From Bog-159 sp049511415 (GTDB taxonomy: Bacteria > Acidobacteriota > Terriglobia > Bryobacterales > Bryobacteraceae): a stretch of 64,000 nt of DNA. The stretch spans positions 101,837-165,836 of the forward strand of contig JBEKYC010000022.1 in the NCBI GenBank assembly GCA_049511415.1, read 5' to 3'. The notes under the pieces were generated by a model. It saw only the letters and a list, made by a program, of their open reading frames with translations. It made no database searches and was not told where the DNA came from. Both the position numbers and the translations under genes were made by a program. Below, one piece after another: positions 60,201 to 64,000 of the stretch (the stretch's first letter is position 1; each line of letters opens with the position of its first letter).

Positions 60201-60461
60201 TGCCACGGCGAAGCTGTACTGGGGCCGGAGAAATACGTATTCCGCCGTCAGCAGGCTAAGGGCGGATGCGGCCAACCCCGGTCCGGTTCCCCCAAAGTAG
60301 GCGGCTGCCATCACCGCCATGGTGAATGTGAGAAACGGCGTCTCCTGAACCAGCGCGGCGTTCAGCGCCAGGCGCAACATCGCGGCTAAGAACACGGCCA
60401 TTACGGCCACGGAATACCGCAGGACGGCAGAGTGTTCGGCGGGCACGTGTCGGGATGACAT
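57258..60461 (-). CDS. Multi-PAS sensor histidine kinase with PocR domain
   Basis: About 1067 residues. Membrane helices at the N terminus resemble a DUF4118/KdpD-type domain (residues 12-110). A PAS domain follows, then a PocR-type ligand-binding domain (LMEDFYQLAGIPMGVVDLKG, C-rich with CTDFHRR, NCIESD and KCMNHMW; about residues 255-425), then three further PAS/PAC domains, and a HisKA/HATPase end with H855 in SHDLRAP, the phospho-acceptor. The G1/N boxes are in NLLENAVKY and the DNGVGFDP region. The start is set at ATG 60461; GTG 60482 is possible. It overlaps the receiver gene downstream by 4 nt. Confidence 0.87.
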   Translation of the reverse strand: MSSRHVPAEHSAVLRYSVAVMAVFLAAMLRLALNAALVQETPFLTFTMAVMAAAYFGGTGPGLAASALSLLTAEYVFLRPQYSFAVAHPADAIALALFAISCVSITLLTSRLRDALADAAESHATAQALLDSSSQAIIATNAEGRITVTNAHTASMFGYAPGELLGRPHDVLIPEHGVGRRKDGGEFPVAITLNSVRTKRGMWTVCFVTDITERLRSEEQLRQSEQSVRHKLESILAPEGDIGNLELGDILDIAATQSLMEDFYQLAGIPMGVVDLKGNLLIAVGFQRVCTDFHRRHAETSGNCIESDTRLTEGVAPGEFKPYKCMNHMWDAATPLMVGDEHVGNLFCGQFFFDDEPLDVDLFRAQAARYGFPEEEYLAAIQAAPRLSRKALDTGMAWLTKLGQMLSVLSYSNIKLARSLAERDRLMQSLQVKESSLRESEERWRLAIESTGLGTFDVNLLTGATVWSALAKQQFGLAADAEIDHRVFLRGLHVDDRERVELALAGARQPANGGKYASEYRAIGPADGQERWLSAWGKFFFDDAGRPVRLLGVRRDITGRKQGEEALRESQAKLEAALASMTDAVFISDAHGRFIHFNDAFAAFHRFKSKDECARSFDAYPDILEVFLPDGAPAPVDMWAVPRALRGEMVNNAEYTVRRKDTSETWVGSYSFGPIRDKDGAIAGSVVVARDVTESKRAGAALRLLGELVDLSHDAIITADAKRVIRTWNAGATEMYGWTEADAVGRVTHDLLQTRCAVTTSEQDEVLRRNGRWDGEQSHRAMDGTPLWVESCQVLESIGEMTAILEINRDITARKRAEEELRRLNAELEQRIRDRTAQLEAANRELEAFAYSVSHDLRAPLRGIDGWSLALLEDYTDRLDEEGRKYLEWVRSEAQRMAAMIEDLLQLSRVTRNPMQRRKVDLSALAETVARRLRHAAPGRSLVFDIRPGLSAWGDEPLLEIALTNLLENAVKYTGPRAQARIEVGQSHDADVAFYVRDNGVGFDPVYADRLFTAFQRLHKPAEFPGTGIGLATVQRIVHRHGGRVWAEAMPENGATFYFTLPGDEAK

Positions 60462-60566
60462 CTCCGGCCAAGACGGTAGCACGGCGAATGCGCGCGCCGA
60501 TCCCGCCGCCGGAGGCTTCGGTTGTGCTTTCAGCAGGATGGCGGCGAAATGACGCTTGTGAATGCG

Positions 60567-61046
60567 TCAGCCGGGGAGCAGACTGAGGCGATACCGGCAT
60601 TTCTGCCGCTCGCCTTCCAGATACAGATCCACGTGGGACGGCAGATCGACGATCTCGACGAACGCCGCGCCGGCAATTTCGCAGGTCCGCCGGGAGGCCA
60701 GGTTATCGGGATTGCATGTGATCCATAATTCCGCCAGCCCATGCCGCCGGGCCAGCGGCAGCAGCAGACGAAGTGCCCGCGCGGCGAAATGCTTACCCCG
60801 ATGGGCCGCGCGGACTCCGTAACCCACCTGGCCGCCGTACAAGCGCAAGTGCTCGGTATCGCCGATGCGCAGTTGGATTTCTCCAGCCCGGCGGCGGGTA
60901 TCCGCGATCATGATGTGGAAGACATAATAGGGCACCCATCCGCGCACCGGATCGGCGGGGCAGGTGGCGGCCAATTCGAGGGCCATGTCGCCGTCGCGGA
61001 GCTCACCCGGATCGAGAAACTGGAAGGCAGGTGCGTCAGCGGACAT
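60567..61046 (-). CDS. GNAT family N-acetyltransferase
   Basis: 159 residues. The acetyl-CoA loop is YGVRAAHRGKHFAARALRLLL (R/Q-x-x-G-x-G/A pattern: R-G-K-H-F-A), followed by LWITCNPDNLASRRTCEIAGAAFVE, the classic fold of the RimJ/RimL/acetyltransferase group. Start ATG at 61046. The acceptor (protein or small amine) is unknown. It lies 105 nt upstream of the kinase gene, on the same strand. Confidence 0.82.
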   Translation of the reverse strand: MSADAPAFQFLDPGELRDGDMALELAATCPADPVRGWVPYYVFHIMIADTRRRAGEIQLRIGDTEHLRLYGGQVGYGVRAAHRGKHFAARALRLLLPLARRHGLAELWITCNPDNLASRRTCEIAGAAFVEIVDLPSHVDLYLEGERQKCRYRLSLLPG

Positions 61047-61118
61047 AGCAACTATGATAGCGGCGCTGCAGCGCTGGGAAGCTTGCCGGCCCTAAACCGC
61101 AGTCTTGATTTGTCAAGT

Positions 61119-61337
61119 AAGTTTTTACCGAATATTGCGGGGATTGAACCGAACGCTGGCCAAACCATACGGTTGTTTCATCCGCGCCAGGATGACTGGA
61201 AGAAACATTTTCGATGGGAGGAGGCGCACCTTGTCGGGCGCAAGGCGATCGGCCGCGCCACCATACAGGTGCTCTCGGTGAACGCTGAGGATCTGCTGTT
61301 AATCCGAATCGCCCTGCGCCAGGAAGGCGCTTTCTGA
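61119..61337 (+). pseudogene. Remnant of an HNH endonuclease C-terminal region
   Basis: The plus-strand frame reads PNIAGIEPNAGQ, LFHPRQDDWKKHF, LVGRKAIGRATIQVLSVN and ends LRQEGAF at a stop. This is the conserved C-terminal signature of an HNH-endonuclease-type protein in which LFHPR-x-D-x-W-x-x-HF and GRAT-x-x-VL are fixed. The HNH nuclease domain itself is missing upstream, where the sequence is occupied by the minus-strand GNAT gene, so only the tail is left. Function is presumed lost. Confidence 0.55.
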
Positions 61338-61496
61338 GCTTTGCTGCAGCTACAAGCCGCCCCGGTGACCTCCGCCAGGACGGCGCCGAGGCCATGCTTC
61401 GTTGGCTGGAGAAGGGCATTCGATCCGGCAACGCGCCAGCCTGCCAGCTTCCCGTAATCCTTAGCTGGAGTTGGGAGTCCTTCTTGCGGATCGCGA
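61338..61496. other. Intergenic 159 nt, no gene called
   Basis: Between the HNH remnant and the polyprenyl synthase stop. An open stretch on the plus strand has no start or recognisable match. I see no RNA gene or terminator with a T-run. Confidence 0.4.
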
Positions 61497-62498
61497 TCAG
61501 TGATCCCGCTCGGTGACCAATTCCGTAATGCTATACAACGCCCGCTGGTATGGTGAGTCGGGGAACTCGCCGATAATAGCCCGCGCCTTCTCCGTGAACG
61601 CCTGGGCGCGCTCCTTCACCCGCCCGATGCCCTGGTAACGCTCCACCATGGCCAGAATCTGCGAAAACGGCACGCGGTCGTAGTTGCGCTCGCGCAGGAT
61701 GGTTTCGACGCGGCGGCGCTCTTCGGGCGTGGCCTGCTCCAGTGCGTACACCAGAGGCAGGGTCACTTTGCCCTCGCGCAGATCATTGCCCACCGGCTTT
61801 CCCAGCACTTTCTCGCGCGCGGTGAAATCGAGCAGATCGTCCACCAACTGGAAGGCCATGCCCAGGTTCCAGGCGAAATCGCCGAGGCGCTCTTCGGTGG
61901 GCGAATCCGCGCCCGCCACCAACGCGCCGAGCTTGGCGCAGACGGAGAACAGGCAGGCGGTCTTACGATCCACCAACTCCATGCAATCGGCCTCGGTCAC
62001 TGCGATGCGGCCGATGCGTTCGAGCTGCAGCAGTTCGCCCTCCACCATCATCTGCGTCAACCCGATGAGCAGGTCGAGCACGTGGAAGTTGCGCTCGCGA
62101 AGCGCCACCTGGAAAGCTTCCATGTAGAGCCAGTCGCCCGCCAGCACGGAAGTGTGATTGCCCCACTGGACGTTGGCCGACGGCCGGCCGCGGCGGGTAC
62201 GCGCGTCGTCGATGACGTCGTCATGCACCAGGGTGGCGGTATGCACGATCTCGACCACCGCGCCCAGATGGATGGCGCTCTCGCCGCCGTCACCGATGAG
62301 CTTGGAAGCCAGCAGCAGCAGCGATGGCCGCAGCCGCTTGCCGCCGCTCTCCTGCAGGTATTGGCCGATCTGCGTGACTACTTCCACCGAAGCAACGGTC
62401 TCCAGGCTGATCTCCTTCTCGACGCGCTCCAGATCGTCGTGAATGAGGTCGAAAATCTCCTTGCCGGTAATCGCCTGCCCGAGCCTGCCCAAGTTCAT
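61497..62498 (-). CDS. Polyprenyl (octaprenyl-type) diphosphate synthase
   Basis: 333 residues. First aspartate-rich motif DDVIDDARTRRG and second DDLLDF, with the trans-prenyltransferase helices around GGKRLRPSLLLLA and ATLVHDDV. This enzyme adds isopentenyl diphosphate units to make the side chain of quinones. Residues before the first motif are not small-aromatic bulky, so a long-chain product is plausible. ATG at 62498 has no good ribosome binding site; it lies 9 nt after the tatD stop on the same strand. Confidence 0.88.
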   Translation of the reverse strand: MNLGRLGQAITGKEIFDLIHDDLERVEKEISLETVASVEVVTQIGQYLQESGGKRLRPSLLLLASKLIGDGGESAIHLGAVVEIVHTATLVHDDVIDDARTRRGRPSANVQWGNHTSVLAGDWLYMEAFQVALRERNFHVLDLLIGLTQMMVEGELLQLERIGRIAVTEADCMELVDRKTACLFSVCAKLGALVAGADSPTEERLGDFAWNLGMAFQLVDDLLDFTAREKVLGKPVGNDLREGKVTLPLVYALEQATPEERRRVETILRERNYDRVPFSQILAMVERYQGIGRVKERAQAFTEKARAIIGEFPDSPYQRALYSITELVTERDH

Positions 62499-62507
62499 TT
62501 GGAATTT

Positions 62508-63158
62508 TCAGTTTAGCATCAGCCGTTCGAAGTTCCGTGTAGTGACTTCGGCGATCTGTTCCGGCGATACGCCGCGTACCTCCGCCAGGCGGCGCACGGT
62601 CTCCACCATGAAGGCCGGCTCGTTGCGCTTGCCGCGTTTCGGCACGGGCGCCAGGTAGGGCGCGTCGGTCTCCACAAGCAGGCGATCCTCGGGGGTCAGG
62701 CGCGCGGCTTCGCGCACGTTTTCGGCTTTGGGAAACGTGAGCACGCCGCCGAAGGCCAGACGCCTGGCGGGCTTCGGCCGCGCCGCCGCTGAAGCAGTGC
62801 ATCACGCCAGATCCCCGCCAATGCTCCCGCAGCAACTGCAGCGTATCGTCCCAGGCTTCGCGCGTGTGTATCACGATAGGCTTGGCGGCTCGGCGGGCCA
62901 GTTCCATCTGCGCCACGAAGACGTCGCGCTGCACGTCGCGCGGCGAAAAGTCGTAATGGTAGTCCAGGCCGATTTCGCCTATCGCCACCACTTTGGCTTC
63001 GTTCCGTAGTTTCTCCAGGGTGGCGAAGGTCTGCGGCGTGGCTTTGGCGGCGTCGTGCGGATGCACGCCGATCGTCGCGTACATGCATGGATGCTGCCGC
63101 GCCAGCCGCAAGGCCGCTTCCAGATCCGACGGACCGTGTGCGAATCGATCAGTTTCAC
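62508..63158 (-). pseudogene. tatD: TatD family deoxyribonuclease, broken by two internal deletions
   Basis: Three fragments in different frames on the minus strand. The start is GTG at 63158 overlapping the metG stop, reading KLIDSHT, the expected start KLIDSHCHLD cut off after H. The frame then continues as SDLEAALRLARQHPCMYATI and GVHPHDAAKATPQTFATLEK, in which about 30 residues of the usual TatD N-terminal region are missing. The frame breaks again near 62775-62790: MHCFSGGAAEARQA is followed, in the third frame, by LAFGGVLTFPKAENVREAA with about 6 residues missing. The remaining part includes VETDAPYLAPVPKRGKRNEP. The metal-site HxH is destroyed, so activity is unlikely unless the sequence has assembly errors. 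Confidence 0.72.
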
Positions 63159-64000
63159 TTCAGGCGCGCCCCGATGGGAACGTCTTCCAGGAAGCCGGCG
63201 AGCACGGGCTTGCCGCCTTCGAGCGAGGCGGCGACAATCATGCCGTTCGATTCGATGCCACGCAATTTACGCGGCTGGAGATTGGCGACGATCACGACTT
63301 TGCGGCCGATCATCTGCTCCGGCTGATAGACTTCGGCGATGCCGGCTACGATGGTGCGGGGTTGTGGCTCGCCGATATCGATCTTCATGTGAAGCAATTT
63401 ATTTGCGCCTTTAACTGGCTCGGCGGAAAGCACTTGGCCGACACGCAGCTCGACCTTGGTGAAGTCTTCGATGGCGATGCGCTCGGTAGGGGGAGCCGGC
63501 GGCGGCGTCTTGCCCAGCATGATGTTCTGCGCGGCGGTGACTTGTGCTTCCAACTCTTTCATCTTCTCGATGGCGGGTGCGGCGTCGATACGCGGGAACA
63601 CAGCGGCGACCTCGCCGATCTTCTGGCCGGCGCGTAACTGGCCCCATTGCAACGAGTCAAGGCGGATGGATTCAAGCGGCTCTGCGATACCGAGCTGGGC
63701 CCAGATTTTGCGCGTGGACTCCGGCAGCACGGGCGCGAGCAGGACGGTCGCGATGCGGAGGGCTTCGGCGGCTGTATATAAGGTAGCGTCGAGATCGGCC
63801 TGCGCTTCCGGTTGGCGCGCCAGTTTCCAGGGTGCGCGCTCCACGATGAATTTATCCAGCCGCGAGAGCAGTGCCCAGATGGCCTCCAGCCCGCGCGAGA
63901 ATTCGAACGCTTCGAACGCCGCCGCGGCATCCGCGATGGTCTGGCGTGCGGATTCCGCGATGGCGTCCACCGTGCCTGGCGGGACTGCGCCCGCGCGATA
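63155..64000 (-). CDS. metG: Methionyl-tRNA synthetase, C-terminal part
   Basis: The last 281 residues are visible; the reading frame continues off the right edge. The anticodon-binding helical domain includes FSRGLEAIWALLSRLDKFIVERAPWKLA and the C-terminal tRNA-binding OB domain has DFTKVELRVGQVLSAEPVKGANKLLHMKIDIGEP, with the RTIVAGIAEVYQPEQMIGRKV motif of the EMAP II-like domain. It charges tRNA-Met. The stop overlaps the start of the broken tatD. The nearby polyprenyl synthase suggests a three-gene unit metG-tatD-ispB. Confidence 0.93.
   Translation of the reverse strand, partial: YRAGAVPPGTVDAIAESARQTIADAAAAFEAFEFSRGLEAIWALLSRLDKFIVERAPWKLARQPEAQADLDATLYTAAEALRIATVLLAPVLPESTRKIWAQLGIAEPLESIRLDSLQWGQLRAGQKIGEVAAVFPRIDAAPAIEKMKELEAQVTAAQNIMLGKTPPPAPPTERIAIEDFTKVELRVGQVLSAEPVKGANKLLHMKIDIGEPQPRTIVAGIAEVYQPEQMIGRKVVIVANLQPRKLRGIESNGMIVAASLEGGKPVLAGFLEDVPIGARLK

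Noticed and set aside
1..64000. CRISPR arrays, insertion sequences or prophage
   Set aside because: No short regular DNA repeats with spacers, transposase motifs or phage structural genes were found.

Overview
The window is GC-rich bacterial chromosome. Its gene content points to an acidobacterium of the Solibacter/Bryobacter type (Acidobacteriota). The markers are a pair of FtsX-type ABC permeases with an N-terminal prefix domain behind a PadR regulator, a VWFA-type protein of the acidobacterial kind, tandem carboxypeptidase-regulatory-like proteins, a 14-repeat GloVer-type protein, a sortilin/BNR-type beta-propeller protein and many Tat or Sec exported proteins. No phage, insertion sequence or CRISPR array was seen. 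This assignment is inferred from gene families; no 16S gene is present.

Layout. 1-3.5 kb: end of pssA, an Asd-like paralogue without the catalytic cysteine, lptE, holA and, convergent, rpsT. 3.6-9 kb: a PLP ammonia-lyase and three secreted proteins on the minus strand. 9.1-13.1 kb: two tandem arylsulfotransferase-like paralogues. 13.2-15 kb: tatA/B, tatC and a small basic protein. 15-16.6 kb: a methyltransferase, tRNA-Ala(CGC) and an HTH/SEC-C protein. 16.7-23 kb (minus): two MacB/FtsX permeases, a DsbD-alpha-like protein overlapping a TlpA thioredoxin, a small HExxH protein, a cold-shock-domain protein, a CarD/UvrD-C-like Tudor protein and a frameshifted VWFA gene.

23.1-32.4 kb is the most interesting part. 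Eight plus-strand genes overlap or abut and together form a corrinoid methyl-transfer system: two different UroD-superfamily methyltransferases, a B12-binding corrinoid protein, a homocysteine methyltransferase, a DUF1638 protein and a 2Fe-2S/ASKHA reductive activator. A Tat-exported GH2 glycosidase and an MFS sugar porter are embedded among them. My inference is that an O-methylated glycoside is cleaved outside the cytoplasm, imported and demethylated, with the methyl group passing through cob(I)alamin to homocysteine or folate. A BNR propeller protein and a methyltransferase follow.

36-49 kb: SDR and Gfo/Idh/MocA oxidoreductases, an S9 peptidase, thymidine kinase, the GloVer-repeat protein, then padR and two large ABC permeases preceded by a perfect inverted repeat that is a good operator candidate. 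49-64 kb: an M50-like protein, a HAD protein, a beta-hydroxyacid dehydrogenase, a YggS protein, a glycosyltransferase, a CocE-like hydrolase, tRNA-Cys(GCA), a serine hydrolase, a response regulator with a multi-PAS/PocR histidine kinase, a GNAT, an HNH-nuclease remnant, and a minus-strand metG-tatD-polyprenyl synthase group in which tatD has two frame-breaking internal deletions.
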